Below the pieces are notes generated by a model. It was given only the letters and a program-made list of their open reading frames with translations, searched no databases and was not told where the DNA came from. DNA of 64,000 nucleotides from Pantoea endophytica (GTDB lineage Bacteria; Pseudomonadota; Gammaproteobacteria; Enterobacterales; Enterobacteriaceae), in the NCBI RefSeq assembly GCF_002858935.1, contig NZ_PJRT01000002.1, forward strand, positions 186,001 through 250,000, given 5' to 3'. This document shows positions 44,063-53,845 of this stretch, piece by piece. A program made the translations under genes and the position numbers. How positions within the stretch are numbered: the stretch's first letter is position 1; each line of letters opens with the position of its first letter.

Positions 44063-44688
44063 GGCTGCTGATGCTCCGCCGCCGCATGCTGGCGGAGCAT
44101 TTTTAGATACCAGGCGTAGAGCTCTTGCCTGATGGCGCTGGGTAACGCCGCCTCATGATGTCCTGATATTGCACCTTCCAGCGCCAACAGCGTTTTTAAC
44201 CCAATGTGCTTATTGACCGCGCGTAGTTTCAGCCAGCTTTGTCGCGATCCTGTTTCACACAGTAACCGCACCGAACTGATCCCCACCTTATGCAGCATCA
44301 GCTCCAGTCGCAGGCTTAAATTCGGCAGATCTTTCAATCGCAGCGAGACAAGTCTGGTAGCCGCTTCCTCCTGTGCGGCGCGCAATGAGCTAGCCGATAA
44401 CTGCAATAATTGTTCGGGGTTTTGCCATAACTGTGTATCTACTTTGAAGTAGCTTAAGGTCACCGGCACGCCACGCTTGCGGTAAATCAGCGGTTCGAGT
44501 GAACGCTGTGCGTTATAGACGTGAAGCGCCTCGCTGGCTCGGAGATAAAGCGCATCTTCATTGATATAAGCAAAAATCACCTTCTCAATAGTCAGCGCAT
44601 ACCCCCCAAATTGCGTACGCGATTCAATTTTACCTAATGCCGCCAACTGCGCTTTCGATTGCTCAACTACCGGGTTATATCTCTTCAT
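44059..44688 (-). CDS. sxy: Competence activator Sxy (TfoX)
   Basis: 209 residues from ATG 44688 (GGGGGC upstream), the E. coli length. TfoX N-domain (ESRTQFGGYALTIEKVIFAYINEDALYLRA) and TfoX C-domain (LKDLPNLSLRLELMLHKVGISSVRLL, LLALEGAISGHHEAALPSAIRQEL). It helps CRP act at CRP-S sites for DNA-uptake genes. Quite diverged from E. coli in the first 100 residues. Divergent from sulA. Confidence 0.93.
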   Translation of the reverse strand: MKRYNPVVEQSKAQLAALGKIESRTQFGGYALTIEKVIFAYINEDALYLRASEALHVYNAQRSLEPLIYRKRGVPVTLSYFKVDTQLWQNPEQLLQLSASSLRAAQEEAATRLVSLRLKDLPNLSLRLELMLHKVGISSVRLLCETGSRQSWLKLRAVNKHIGLKTLLALEGAISGHHEAALPSAIRQELYAWYLKMLRQHAAAEHQQP

Positions 44689-44870
44689 AACGCCCCCTTC
44701 AATGGATTCCATGCGCGGGAAATTTCCTATAAAAGCTCGCAGATTCATCTGGTTAGAAGATAAAAAAAACGATTTAGCTGTTCAATGAATAAAAGCAGGA
44801 GTGCGGGATCTTGTGCAGAAATTGCGAGGCGTTTTCAGAAATTGAGGTTGATCTTTATCCAGGAAGCCAT

Positions 44871-44890
44871 TACTGTACATCCATACAGTT
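44871..44890 (+). promoter_or_regulatory. LexA (SOS) box of sulA
   Basis: TACTGTACATCCATACAGTT has the full CTGT-N8-ACAG core and differs from the E. coli sulA box only at the last base. It lies 21 bases before the start codon. Confidence 0.95.
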
Positions 44891-44910
44891 CATTACTGAG
44901 TGATTAAATT

Positions 44911-45402
44911 ATGCGTACTCATTTCTCTGGCCCTGCTGATCGTTCACATCGTTTCGCTTCACCTGGCTTAGCGCAACCTTCGCTGGGTGGAATCACTGAA
45001 CTGCGCTCCAGCGAACAACCTGAAATGATGCAACTTATGCTGCTTCCGGTACTAAAACAGTTGAGCGAGCAATCGCGCTGGCAGCTGTGGCTCACTCCGG
45101 CTCATAAGCTAAATCGTAGCTGGATGCAGCAGTCGGGATTGCCGTTAGAAAAGAGTATGCATATCACCGAATCTGAGCGTTTTAACACCGTTGAAAGTAT
45201 GGTGAAGGCATTACGTACAGGTAACTACAGCGTCGTGCTTGCCTGGATTCCGTACGAATTGAGTGATGAAGAGCGTTTAGAATTGGAACAAGCAGCGGCG
45301 GAGGGTGAAGCACTCGGTCTGATTTTGCGTCCACAGGGACGTCAATATGCTCATTCCAGACAACCTAATGCGTCAAAAATTCCCTCAGATTTGTTTCATT
45401 AA
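44911..45402 (+). CDS. sulA: SOS cell-division inhibitor SulA
   Basis: 163 residues. FtsZ-binding core ITELRSSEQPEMMQLMLLPVLKQLSEQSRWQLWLTP and GLPLEKSMHITESERFNTVESMVKALRTGNYSVVLAWIP, ending in the Lon-recognised His tail (here DLFH). Made after DNA damage to block FtsZ polymerisation, then degraded by Lon. Directly under a LexA box. Confidence 0.96.
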   Translation: MRTHFSGPADRSHRFASPGLAQPSLGGITELRSSEQPEMMQLMLLPVLKQLSEQSRWQLWLTPAHKLNRSWMQQSGLPLEKSMHITESERFNTVESMVKALRTGNYSVVLAWIPYELSDEERLELEQAAAEGEALGLILRPQGRQYAHSRQPNASKIPSDLFH

Positions 45403-45751
45403 GTAAATCCAGGAATTTTCTCAGCATTTTTTTTGCAAAAGTTGCATCTAAGCTACTGATTCTTTTCCCGCCAGCTATGACAATGGCTTAGACGCTTTTT
45501 TGTTTTCTAAGACCGAAGATTTAGCCATATGTTTTGTTAAAATGTGTGTATAAATCGCTGTTTTTTTGCTGCCCGGCGTCACATCATACTTGTAAGTTTC
45601 CAATCTCGTTGTAGACTTTAGCTCGCCAGGGTGCTCAATAACCTCCGTTTTTTCGGTAGAGTCAAAAGCGAGCGTTTAGACCCGGCGAAGGATTAACACA
45701 AAGAGCAACCTTTTTGCTCATTGCCTATTTGGATGATAACGAGGCGCAAAA
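45403..45751 (+). promoter_or_regulatory. ompA promoter and long 5' leader
   Basis: 349 bases. The 3' part reproduces the E. coli ompA leader end TGGATGATAACGAGGCGCAA (45730-45749), where MicA sRNA pairs over the ribosome site. A GAGCAA/TTGCTC hairpin (about 45704-45720) lies upstream, consistent with the stabilising stem-loops of the ompA leader. No separate gene is seen. Confidence 0.7.
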
Positions 45752-46822
45752 ATGAAAAAGACAGCTATCGCAATTGCAGTGGCACTGGCTGGCTTCGCTA
45801 CCGTAGCGCAGGCCGCACCTAAAGATAACACCTGGTACACCGGTGCTAAACTGGGCTGGTCTCAGTATCACGATACTGGTTACTACGGTAACGGTTATGA
45901 GAACAACAACGGTCCAACTCATGAATCTCAGCTAGGTGCTGGTGCATTCCTGGGTTATCAGGCGAACCCGTACCTGGGCTTCGAGCTGGGCTACGACTGG
46001 TTGGGCCGTATGCCTAACAAAGGTACCGTGACCAATGGCGCATTCAAAGCACAAGGCGTTCAGCTGGCTGCTAAACTGAGCTACCCAATTACCGAAGACT
46101 TCGATGTCTACACCCGTCTGGGTGGTATGGTATGGCGTGCTGACTCTACTCAGACCAACCCAACTACTGGCCGCATCAGCGACCACGACACCGGCGTTTC
46201 TCCGCTGGCTGCTGTTGGTGTTGAATACGCACTGACCAAAAACTGGGCAACTCGCCTGGACTACCAGTGGGTTAACAACATCGGTGACGCAGGTACCGTT
46301 GGTGCACGTCCAGACAACAGCATGCTGAGCGTAGGCGTTTCTTACCGTTTCGGTCAGGATGAAGATGCAGCGCCAGTTGTAGCTCCGGCTCCAGCTCCAG
46401 CGCCAGTTGTTGAAACCAAGCGTTTCACCCTGAAGTCTGACGTTCTGTTCACCTTCAACAAATCTACTCTGAAGCCAGAAGGTCAGCAGGCTCTTGATCA
46501 GCTGTACAGCCAGCTGAGCTCAATGGATCCGAAAGACGGCTCTGTTGTAGTACTGGGCTTCACCGATCGCATCGGTTCAGAGCAGTACAACCAGAAACTG
46601 TCTGAGAAGCGCGCGCAATCTGTAGTTGATTACCTGGTATCTAAAGGTATCCCTTCTAACAAGATCTCTGCACGCGGTATGGGCGAATCCAACCCAGTTA
46701 CTGGCAACACCTGTGACAGCGTGAAAGGCCGCAATGCCCTGATCGACTGCCTGGCGCCAGATCGTCGCGTTGAAATCGACGTGAAAGGTATCAAAGACGT
46801 TGTAACTCAGCCACAGGCTTAA
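45752..46822 (+). CDS. ompA: Outer-membrane protein OmpA
   Basis: 356 residues. A 21-residue signal peptide ends AQA. The eight-stranded beta-barrel spans about residues 22-195, followed by a Pro/Ala hinge ([16 protein letters not shown]). The peptidoglycan-binding OmpA domain is [21 protein letters not shown] with two Cys near the end. Codon use is strongly biased to the preferred set, as expected of a very abundant protein. Loop 1 ([21 protein letters not shown]) differs from E. coli, as surface loops do. Confidence 0.98.
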   Translation: MKKTAIAIAVALAGFATVAQAAPKDNTWYTGAKLGWSQYHDTGYYGNGYENNNGPTHESQLGAGAFLGYQANPYLGFELGYDWLGRMPNKGTVTNGAFKAQGVQLAAKLSYPITEDFDVYTRLGGMVWRADSTQTNPTTGRISDHDTGVSPLAAVGVEYALTKNWATRLDYQWVNNIGDAGTVGARPDNSMLSVGVSYRFGQDEDAAPVVAPAPAPAPVVETKRFTLKSDVLFTFNKSTLKPEGQQALDQLYSQLSSMDPKDGSVVVLGFTDRIGSEQYNQKLSEKRAQSVVDYLVSKGIPSNKISARGMGESNPVTGNTCDSVKGRNALIDCLAPDRRVEIDVKGIKDVVTQPQA

Positions 46823-46839
46823 GTTATCACGCAGTAAAA

Positions 46840-46865
46840 AACCCCGCTAAGGCGGGGTTTTTTTT
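46840..46865 (+). terminator. Terminator of ompA
   Basis: AACCCCGC-TAAG-GCGGGGTT followed by an eight-T run. Confidence 0.95.
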
Positions 46866-46896
46866 ATGGCTGAATGTAATGAGAACGAAAAGGATT

Positions 46897-47364
46897 CTAC
46901 TCTTTTTCCGAGCCACCATTTCCGAGGATCGCCTGCAGATCTTGCTTCAGCGTAGACATCTGGCTGGCGTACTTCTCTTTGCGTTCAGCATCTTCAATTA
47001 ACTGAACTATGGTTTCTGACAGCGTATTACTGCGACGCTGCGCCAATCCTGCCAGACGCTGCCACACCAGATATTCCAGATCGATCGATTTCTTACGCGT
47101 GTGCTGATGCTCAGCATTAAAGTGACGTTTACGACGTGCACGTATTGTCTGCTTGAGACGATTCTCCAAATCTGGATGAATGTGCTGGGCGATCCACTCG
47201 TTAACCTCAACCGGGCTGTTTTCCATCGACAACAACGTATCGACCGCAGCTTGCGCCGCACTAAGCTCAAGATGACGGGTGATCAGTTCACCCTCCCGAT
47301 GCTTTTTCACCAGGTATTTCCACTTCCATCCACTTTCAAGATTTTCGAGTTGCTGGTATTTCAT
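46897..47364 (-). CDS. matP: Macrodomain Ter protein MatP
   Basis: 155 residues from ATG 47364 (the frame open to 47436 lacks family sequence). N-terminal four-helix part ([24 protein letters not shown]), central ribbon-helix-helix ([37 protein letters not shown]) and C-terminal coiled coil. Binds matS sites in the terminus region and bridges to ZapB. No obvious matS site was noticed in this window. Confidence 0.96.
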   Translation of the reverse strand: MKYQQLENLESGWKWKYLVKKHREGELITRHLELSAAQAAVDTLLSMENSPVEVNEWIAQHIHPDLENRLKQTIRARRKRHFNAEHQHTRKKSIDLEYLVWQRLAGLAQRRSNTLSETIVQLIEDAERKEKYASQMSTLKQDLQAILGNGGSEKE

Positions 47365-47534
47365 CGGAATCTCATCGTGATCACGTAACAAACTAAGAAT
47401 AACAGCTTTTTTCCTGGATGCAGCAAGGAAAAACATGTTGCAGCCGTCACAATCCGGGCCGGAACTCCGCCGTGATTAACCAGGTTGATTCCTGTATAAT
47501 CGCGCTTTTCCTAAATCAGACTAATGCGAATATT

Positions 47535-49280
47535 TTGACCAGCACTCAAATTACGTGGCAAGCCCTGCAGCCGGATAGCGACCGCTACCAATCCATTTTC
47601 TCGAACGTCTCACTGGAAGATTGCGATAGTCTTGCCGCGGTTCAGCCGCGTCTGCTGAATGCGCTGGCGCATTTGCATCATCAAACCCTGGGTTTTCCGC
47701 TGCTGCTGTTACGCAGTCAGGAAAACAGCGATTACCTGGCCTGCATCGCCGATGCGGCGCAACGTTTCCAGCCGGATGATATTTCTCTTTACGGTGGCGA
47801 CTATCATGTGATGGGTGATACCGTCAGTCTTCTACCGCCAACCGATATCAATCGCCCCTTCACCAGCCAGGGCGGCGTGCATTTCGCCGACTGGATTGAA
47901 GCTGAACAGTTGTTCGGTTGCGTACGTCAATATAAAGACCGTGTGCAGCCTGAACCGGGCTTACTGCATCGCGCCAATGGCGGTACGTTGATTCTTGCGG
48001 TCAACACTTTACTGGCACAGCCGCTGCTGTGGCTGCGTTTGCGTAAGTGTATTGAGCAAGGTCGCTTCGATTGGTATTCACAGGATGAGCGTCAACCATT
48101 GCCCGTCGCCATTCCCCCGCTACCGTTGCAACTGCGTCTGGTACTGTGTGGCGACCGTGATGCACTGGCCGCCTTCCAGGAAATGGACGTCGAAGTTCAT
48201 GAGATGGCGCTGTATAGCGAATTCGAAGAGAGCTTACAAATTCTCGACGAAGATGACATGACGTCATGGTGCCAGTGGACGCTAACGCAAGCCGAACAAG
48301 CCGGATTAGCGCAGCCTGAAGCCGATTTCTGGCCATTGTTGATCACCGAAGCAGCACGCATGACCGGTGATCAAGACACGTTGCCGCTTTGCCCGCGCTG
48401 GCTGCGTCGCCAGCTGCAAGAAGCGGCGCTGCATGGCGACAGCATCAATGGCGAAGCGTTGAAAGAAGCGCTGGAAGCGCGCCAATGGCGTGAAGGCTTC
48501 CTCGCCGATCGCATGCGTGATGAAATCCTGCTTAATCAGATCATGATTGAAACCGAAGGCGAAGTGGTTGGGCAAATTAACGGCCTTTCGGTGGTTGAGT
48601 TCCCAGGCCATCCGCGTCCGTGGGGAGAACCTTCGCGCATTACCTGTGTGGTACACCCGGGCGATGGCGAGTTCACCGATGTGGAGCGCAAAGCCGAATT
48701 AGGTGGCAACATTCATGCGAAAGGCATGATGATTATGCAAGCCTACCTGATTGCCGAGCTGGAACTAGAGCAACAGCTGCCCTTCTCCGCTTCACTGGTA
48801 TTTGAACAATCCTATTCCGAAGTGGATGGCGACAGCGCCTCGCTGGCCGAACTCTGTGCGTTAATCAGTGCGCTGGCTAATCAGCCGGTTAACCAGCAGA
48901 TTGCGGTGACCGGCTCAGTTGATCAGTTTGGTAACGTGCAGCCCGTCGGCGGCCTGAACGAAAAAATTGAAGGCTTCTTCCAAATCTGTCATTCACGTGA
49001 ATTGACCGGCAAGCAAGGTGTCATTTTCCCTGCCAGTAACGCGCGCCATCTCAGTCTGAATCAGGATGTTGTGGAAGCGGTTAAGGCCGGACAATTCCAT
49101 CTTTGGGCCATTGAGAGCGTAGATGAAGCGTTGCCGCTGCTGACCGGCATTGCCTGGCAGAGTGAAAGCGGCGAATCTCTGCTTAGCACCATTCAGGAAC
49201 GTATTACCCAGCTGAACCAGCAGGAAGCTCGCCTGCGTCCGTGGCCACTACGTTGGCTCAACTGGTTCAACCACAGCTGA
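47535..49280 (+). CDS. ycbZ: Lon-like protease homologue YcbZ
   Basis: 581 residues if started at TTG 47535, which aligns with the E. coli N terminus (TSTQITWQALQPDSDRYQ vs MTITKLAWRDL); the frame stays open back to 47418. It has an ATPase-like middle without a full Walker A, then the Lon-type protease domain with GGNIHAKGMMIMQAYLIAE, the catalytic Ser in SYSEVDGDSASLAELCALISAL and Lys in VGGLNEKIEGFF. Substrates are not known; the partner gene matP is divergent. Confidence 0.92.
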   Translation: MTSTQITWQALQPDSDRYQSIFSNVSLEDCDSLAAVQPRLLNALAHLHHQTLGFPLLLLRSQENSDYLACIADAAQRFQPDDISLYGGDYHVMGDTVSLLPPTDINRPFTSQGGVHFADWIEAEQLFGCVRQYKDRVQPEPGLLHRANGGTLILAVNTLLAQPLLWLRLRKCIEQGRFDWYSQDERQPLPVAIPPLPLQLRLVLCGDRDALAAFQEMDVEVHEMALYSEFEESLQILDEDDMTSWCQWTLTQAEQAGLAQPEADFWPLLITEAARMTGDQDTLPLCPRWLRRQLQEAALHGDSINGEALKEALEARQWREGFLADRMRDEILLNQIMIETEGEVVGQINGLSVVEFPGHPRPWGEPSRITCVVHPGDGEFTDVERKAELGGNIHAKGMMIMQAYLIAELELEQQLPFSASLVFEQSYSEVDGDSASLAELCALISALANQPVNQQIAVTGSVDQFGNVQPVGGLNEKIEGFFQICHSRELTGKQGVIFPASNARHLSLNQDVVEAVKAGQFHLWAIESVDEALPLLTGIAWQSESGESLLSTIQERITQLNQQEARLRPWPLRWLNWFNHS

Positions 49281-49291
49281 TAACATTGCTC

Positions 49292-49309
49292 AGCGTACAA
49301 CTGTTCGCT
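49292..49309 (+). promoter_or_regulatory. FabR operator-like site upstream of fabA
   Basis: AGCGTACA-AC-TGTTCGCT is an 18-bp near-palindrome (one mismatch) resembling the FabR sites at fabA and fabB of E. coli. It lies 38 bases before the fabA start, in promoter position. Confidence 0.65.
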
Positions 49310-49347
49310 AATATTCGGGCTTCACTAAAAGAAGGCATATTGAGAAC

Positions 49348-49866
49348 ATGGTAGATAAACGCGAATCCTATAGTAAAGAAGACCTGATTGCCTCGGGTCG
49401 CGGCGAACTGTTTGGCGAAAATGGACCGCCGCTTCCATCCAACAACATGTTGATGATGGACCGCGTGGTCAAAATGACCGAAGACGGCGGTAAATTCGAT
49501 AAAGGTTTCGTCGAAGCCGAACTGGATATCCGCCCTGACCTGTGGTTCTTTGACTGCCACTTCATTGGCGATCCGGTAATGCCGGGTTGCCTCGGCCTCG
49601 ATGCGATGTGGCAGCTGGTAGGTTTCTACCTCGGCTGGCTGGGCGCAGAAGGTAAAGGCCGCGCGTTGGGCGTGGGTGAAGTGAAGTTCACTGGACAAGT
49701 CCTGCCTACCGCCAAAAAAGTGACCTATAAAATTCACTTCAAACGTGTGATTAACCGTAAACTGGTGATGGGCGTGGCAGATGGCGAAGTCTTCGTTGAC
49801 GGGAACCTGATTTACTCTGCGACCGATTTGAAAGTGGGTCTGTTCAAAGACACATCAGCTTTCTAA
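49348..49866 (+). CDS. fabA: 3-hydroxydecanoyl-ACP dehydratase/isomerase FabA
   Basis: 172 residues, the E. coli length. Hot-dog fold with the catalytic His in [25 protein letters not shown] (His about 71) and Asp/Glu in the same segment. Introduces the double bond of unsaturated fatty acids at the C10 stage. It has a FabR-like site and a strong terminator. Confidence 0.97.
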   Translation: MVDKRESYSKEDLIASGRGELFGENGPPLPSNNMLMMDRVVKMTEDGGKFDKGFVEAELDIRPDLWFFDCHFIGDPVMPGCLGLDAMWQLVGFYLGWLGAEGKGRALGVGEVKFTGQVLPTAKKVTYKIHFKRVINRKLVMGVADGEVFVDGNLIYSATDLKVGLFKDTSAF

Positions 49867-49879
49867 TCCTTCCAAATGA

Positions 49880-49908
49880 AAACCTCCGCACGCAGCGGAG
49901 GTTTCTTC
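49880..49908 (+). terminator. Terminator of fabA
   Basis: AAACCTCCGC-ACGCA-GCGGAGGTTT, 10-bp stem, then CTT. It also faces the end of the converging rmf. Confidence 0.88.
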
Positions 49909-49932
49909 CATAATGTTAGACATCCAGCAGTG

Positions 49933-50100
49933 CTAGGCCACCGCTGACCTGTCCTCCATGGCTTGACGCCAACCTCCCAACCAGTGAGACCGTGCATCGA
50001 TCAATTGATAAGGGCATATCTCTTTTGAGCGGCCCGTAATACCGGCTTGGTAGCCTCGTGAATGTGCTCGTTCCAGGCGGTCTCTCTTCTGTCTCTTCAT
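49933..50100 (-). CDS. rmf: Ribosome modulation factor
   Basis: 55 residues from ATG 50100 (GAGG 5 bases upstream). MKRQKRDRLERAHSRGYQAG and CPYQLIDARSHWLGGWRQAM are the RMF signature, very basic. In stationary phase it dimerises 70S ribosomes into 100S particles. A shadow frame covers it on the same strand but is not real. Upstream, 50101-50368 holds the rmf promoter region and the pqiC terminator. Confidence 0.96.
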   Translation of the reverse strand: MKRQKRDRLERAHSRGYQAGITGRSKEICPYQLIDARSHWLGGWRQAMEDRSAVA

Positions 50101-50295
50101 GCCTCGTTTCCCTCATTTCAGGTCTGGTGGAATCTGGGTGGAAAGAAAGAGTGGCGATATAATGTTCAACCACAGTAATGTTCTAACCCGATGCCGAAGA
50201 AAGGTCAATGCGCAAAATTCACGCCAATGTCATGTTTTGACGTTAAAGTGCCATGTAGAATTGTCAGTTGATTGTCTATCTGGCTGATTAGGCAA

Positions 50296-50346
50296 TAAAA
50301 AAAGCCCCTGATTTGACTGCGATCACACTACAGTAAATCAAGGACT
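50296..50346 (-). terminator. Terminator of the pqiABC operon
   Basis: On the minus strand an imperfect 14-15-bp stem (AGTCCTTGATTTACTG with CAGTCAAATCAGGGGCT, two mismatches and one bulge) is followed by seven Ts, 23 bases past the pqiC stop. Confidence 0.75.
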
Positions 50347-50368
50347 TAGCATAAGCATCGAACAAATC

Positions 50369-50935
50369 TTAATTTAGCGAAACGACACTATTTGCGATTT
50401 GTTGTGCGGTTTGCTGCCAGCCGAGAGCCAGAGTACGTACCAGCGCATCATAGCCATCTTCGGTTTGCGGCAGCGTCAGATTAAAGCCATGTTTGATTAG
50501 GCGTCCTTGATGCTGCAGTAACCATTCGCCACTCACCACCACTTGTCCATCGTAGCGTCCCTGGAAACCGGTAACGTTTACCGACAGCGTATCGTGCGTG
50601 TCGCCCAGCGGCGCACCGGCAACCAGGCGGCCAGGTAGCGCTTTACTGAGATTACTGATCAACGTTTGCTGCAACTGTTGATCGAGCGGACTGGCCCACA
50701 GGTTATTGGCTGCAATCACGTACTTCACATCGCTGGTCTGATAGACCAAGCCGTTGCCCGCCATGTAATCCGGTACAGTTACTTGCTCAACCCAAATCAT
50801 CGGTTGGCCAGTGCCCGCGGCACTTTCAACGCGCGCCACATTGCTGCCCGCAGGCAGCTGATAATAGGTATTTTCAATGGTGCTGCTGCAGCCTGCCAGC
50901 AGCAACAGCGCCCCGATAATTAGCCCTTTTTTCAC
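50369..50935 (-). CDS. pqiC: Intermembrane-transport lipoprotein PqiC
   Basis: 188 residues; signal with lipobox LLAGC. ABC-type auxiliary (PqiC/YmbA) domain: YYQLPAGS, MIWVEQVTVPDYMAGNGLVYQTSDVKYVIAANNLWASPL. Outer-membrane lipoprotein forming an octameric ring that receives the PqiB tunnel. Overlaps the pqiB stop by 4 bases (ATGA). Confidence 0.95.
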   Translation of the reverse strand: MKKGLIIGALLLLAGCSSTIENTYYQLPAGSNVARVESAAGTGQPMIWVEQVTVPDYMAGNGLVYQTSDVKYVIAANNLWASPLDQQLQQTLISNLSKALPGRLVAGAPLGDTHDTLSVNVTGFQGRYDGQVVVSGEWLLQHQGRLIKHGFNLTLPQTEDGYDALVRTLALGWQQTAQQIANSVVSLN

Positions 50936-52575
50936 TGTTTCGCCCTCTTTGGCTGTGGATCCTGGCCCGGCTTGGCCTCAAACACCAGCGCGTTACTTTT
51001 GCTGTTCAGCGTTTTCAGCACCGGCTGCAGTTCTCGCAGTACCTGATCAAGCCGCTGCATATCGCCCACCAGCTTGCTGTAAGCCGGTGAACCTGGCTGC
51101 AGCCCTTTCATGCTGCGGTTCAGTTCGCGCAAGGTTTGCTGCATGTCTGAAGGCAGGGTTTTCATCGCCGGATTCGCCGTGACCTGATTAAGGTTATCCA
51201 GCGTTTTCTGCAACCGCTGCAGGGTGCGCTGGCTCTCTTTCAAGGTACCTGTGGCTTCATTCAGTACTGGATTAAGTGGCAAGCCGTTGATCTTATCCAG
51301 CGCCGCCATCAGTTTCTGCTGAATCTGCGCCAGGCCGCCGCTGACGGTTGGAATCACTTCCAGGCCAGCCACCTGATTCGGGCCTTGATACGCCGGTGCG
51401 TTATCGTAGAAATCGAGGTCGATAAATAGCGCGCCAGACAGCAGGTTGCCGGTTTTCAGCGTCGCACGCAGACCGCGTTTTTTGCCATCCTGCAGATGCT
51501 GCTCAAGATTGAAATCTCCGCCCAGGCGATTAACAAACCGATCCGGCTCAATGCGAATCAGCACCGGCACACGATAATCCGTATTCAGCGCCTGATTCAC
51601 GCCCGGAATCATATAAGGCACTTGTGACACCGTACCCAAACGAATGCCGCGGAACTCAACCGGTGCGCCAACCTGCAAGCCGCGAATTGAATCGGTGAAG
51701 AACAGCAGGAAATCGGTATGAGCACTGTAGAGCGAATCCTGGATGCTGCGCTGATCGTCGTACAGATGGTATTCCGCCTTGTTCTCCGCCGCCCGGCCCA
51801 GCTCAGCGCCGTCCGGCACATCAAAGCTGACGCCGCCGCTGAATAGCGTAGTGAGCGATCCCATCTCTACGCGCATGCCTGATGCAGACATATCGACGGC
51901 AATGCCGCTGTCTTTCCAGAAACGCACGTTGGTGGTGATCAGGCGATCGTAAGGCGCCGAGATAAACAGCTGATAAGTCATCATGCGTTTATCGGTATCA
52001 AAGTTGCTGGTTTCCACTGAACCTACGCGATAACCGCGGAACAGCACCGGATCGCCCGCATTAAGCTGACCGGCTTTTTTACTGTCGAGCGTTATGCGAA
52101 TGCCTTTGGCATCCGGCGGCGCCAGCGGCGGTGCATCCAGCAGTTGATAACGTTCCGGCTTATCGCCCTTCGCGCCCGGCTGCAGCTCGATATAGGCACC
52201 GGAAAGCAGCGTGCCCAATCCGGTAATGCCTTCGCGACCAATTTGCGGTTTCACCACCCAAAATGCGCTGTCGCCCTGTAGCAACTTTTCCATGCCCGAA
52301 TTAAGGCGCGCTTTAATCTCTACATGGTGCAAATCGTCGGTCAGAACCGCGCTTTCCACCACACCGACGTTGACGCTGCGGCTCTTAATGGTGGTTTTAC
52401 CGGCTTCGATGCCTTCCGCATTTTCGGTAATCAGCGTCACTTCCGGGCCCTGATGGCTGAAGTGATAAAAAAGAATCCATCCGCCGATTAACAGCGTGAC
52501 AATAGGTACAATCCAGACCGGCGACCAGCGTTTAATCTGGTCGACCTTAGCAGTCCCGTGATGGTTGTCCGTCAA
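50932..52575 (-). CDS. pqiB: Intermembrane-transport protein PqiB (MCE protein)
   Basis: 547 residues from TTG 52575, which has AAGGAG 8 bases upstream and yields the family N terminus (DQIKRWSPVWIVPIVTLLIGGWILFYHFSHQGPEVTLIT); the frame is open to 52632. One N-terminal helix, three MCE domains (about residues 40-375) and a long C-terminal helix that builds the periplasm-spanning needle, ending KRAKQ. Lies within the last 29 bases of pqiA, so translation is probably coupled. Confidence 0.95.
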   Translation of the reverse strand: MTDNHHGTAKVDQIKRWSPVWIVPIVTLLIGGWILFYHFSHQGPEVTLITENAEGIEAGKTTIKSRSVNVGVVESAVLTDDLHHVEIKARLNSGMEKLLQGDSAFWVVKPQIGREGITGLGTLLSGAYIELQPGAKGDKPERYQLLDAPPLAPPDAKGIRITLDSKKAGQLNAGDPVLFRGYRVGSVETSNFDTDKRMMTYQLFISAPYDRLITTNVRFWKDSGIAVDMSASGMRVEMGSLTTLFSGGVSFDVPDGAELGRAAENKAEYHLYDDQRSIQDSLYSAHTDFLLFFTDSIRGLQVGAPVEFRGIRLGTVSQVPYMIPGVNQALNTDYRVPVLIRIEPDRFVNRLGGDFNLEQHLQDGKKRGLRATLKTGNLLSGALFIDLDFYDNAPAYQGPNQVAGLEVIPTVSGGLAQIQQKLMAALDKINGLPLNPVLNEATGTLKESQRTLQRLQKTLDNLNQVTANPAMKTLPSDMQQTLRELNRSMKGLQPGSPAYSKLVGDMQRLDQVLRELQPVLKTLNSKSNALVFEAKPGQDPQPKRAKQ

Positions 52576-53830
52576 GACGCGGCTCCTTACGTTCAGTTTC
52601 TCGTTGTCGATCCCACAGCAGGCGCGGATCAAAGGTCATTGCGGCAAACATGGTGAGGATGACCACCATGGCAAACAGCAGCGCGCCCGGCGCAGGATAC
52701 ACACTCATCAGCCGACCCATCCGCACCAGCGCAGAGAGAACGGCGATTACAAACACATCAATCATTGACCAACGGCCAACGAATTCAACCACCTCATAAA
52801 CCACGTGCATCTTTTCATCATCGCGCCCACCGCGTCCGCTGCCGTGCCAGCACAGCCAGGCAATCGCCAGCATTTTCAGCGAAGGCACCATGATACTGGC
52901 GATGAAGATCACCAGCGCCACCGGCCACGAACCGTCGCTCCATAGCAAAATTACTCCGGCCATAATGTTCGAAGGATATTGCGAACCGAGCGTTTCGGTC
53001 ACCATGATCGGCATGATATTTGAGGGAATGTAGAGCATCACCGAGGTGATCAGCAGCGCCAGCGTCCATTGCAGACTGTGCTTGCGGCGCGCATGCGCCT
53101 TCACACCACAACGCGGGCACGCCAGTTGGTCAGCGGGCAGAATCGCGGTACAACACGGGCAGCTACGCAAACCTTGCTTCAGGCCGCTAACACCGGCCAG
53201 CGGCGTTTTCGGCAGCGGCGGTAAAGGATTGATGCGGCGCCACACCCAACGGCGATCAACACATTGAAAAGCGCGCAATTGCAACACGCAGAACAGACAC
53301 CACGGCCAAAAACTGCTGCCGAGGCCAATCTCACCATACGCCATCAGCTTAACGAAACTGACCAGCACGCCAGCCATAAAAATTTCCGCCATGCCCCAGC
53401 TACGCAGCTGAAACAGCACGCGCGCCAACCCAAGCCGCAGGTTGTGCGGCATGCGGACGTTATTGACCAGCAGAATAATGGTGATCATGCAGAAGGCAGG
53501 AATGCCCTGCACAAACAGCAGAAACAGCGTTGCCAGGCTGCGGTAATCTTCGCGATCCATCACCTGGGGGATTTCCAGCAGCGATATCTGGCTGCTCAAT
53601 CCCGCGACGTGCATATTGATGAAAGGAAACAGATTGGCCAGCACCAGCATAAACAGCGCCGAAAAGGCGTAGCCGGTCGGACGTCGACGCGGCTCCTGCC
53701 AGTTGGCTTGCAGCGTGGTGTGACAACGCGGGCAACGCGCACGGCTGCCAACCGGTACAGCGGGCAGCTTTACTGTTAAATCACACTGTGGACAAAGACT
53801 CCACTGATGCGCTTGATCCGCTGCACACAT
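52547..53830 (-). CDS. pqiA: Intermembrane-transport protein PqiA
   Basis: 427 residues with two rubredoxin-like Cys pairs per half (CPQC ... CPRC at residues 13-38; CPCC ... CPRC around 222-240), each before a four-helix membrane block. The C terminus is Arg/Glu rich. Works with PqiB/PqiC in lipid traffic across the envelope; the operon responds to paraquat through SoxRS in E. coli. It follows uup by 15 bases, AAGGAG before the ATG. Confidence 0.95.
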   Translation of the reverse strand: MCAADQAHQWSLCPQCDLTVKLPAVPVGSRARCPRCHTTLQANWQEPRRRPTGYAFSALFMLVLANLFPFINMHVAGLSSQISLLEIPQVMDREDYRSLATLFLLFVQGIPAFCMITIILLVNNVRMPHNLRLGLARVLFQLRSWGMAEIFMAGVLVSFVKLMAYGEIGLGSSFWPWCLFCVLQLRAFQCVDRRWVWRRINPLPPLPKTPLAGVSGLKQGLRSCPCCTAILPADQLACPRCGVKAHARRKHSLQWTLALLITSVMLYIPSNIMPIMVTETLGSQYPSNIMAGVILLWSDGSWPVALVIFIASIMVPSLKMLAIAWLCWHGSGRGGRDDEKMHVVYEVVEFVGRWSMIDVFVIAVLSALVRMGRLMSVYPAPGALLFAMVVILTMFAAMTFDPRLLWDRQRETERKEPRLDGQPSRDC

Positions 53831-53845
53831 GCTGACTCCTTCCGA

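Noticed and set aside
49916-50173. Minus-strand frame of 85 codons downstream of fabA
   Set aside because: It is an alternative frame over rmf; the rmf frame encodes a clear RMF protein.
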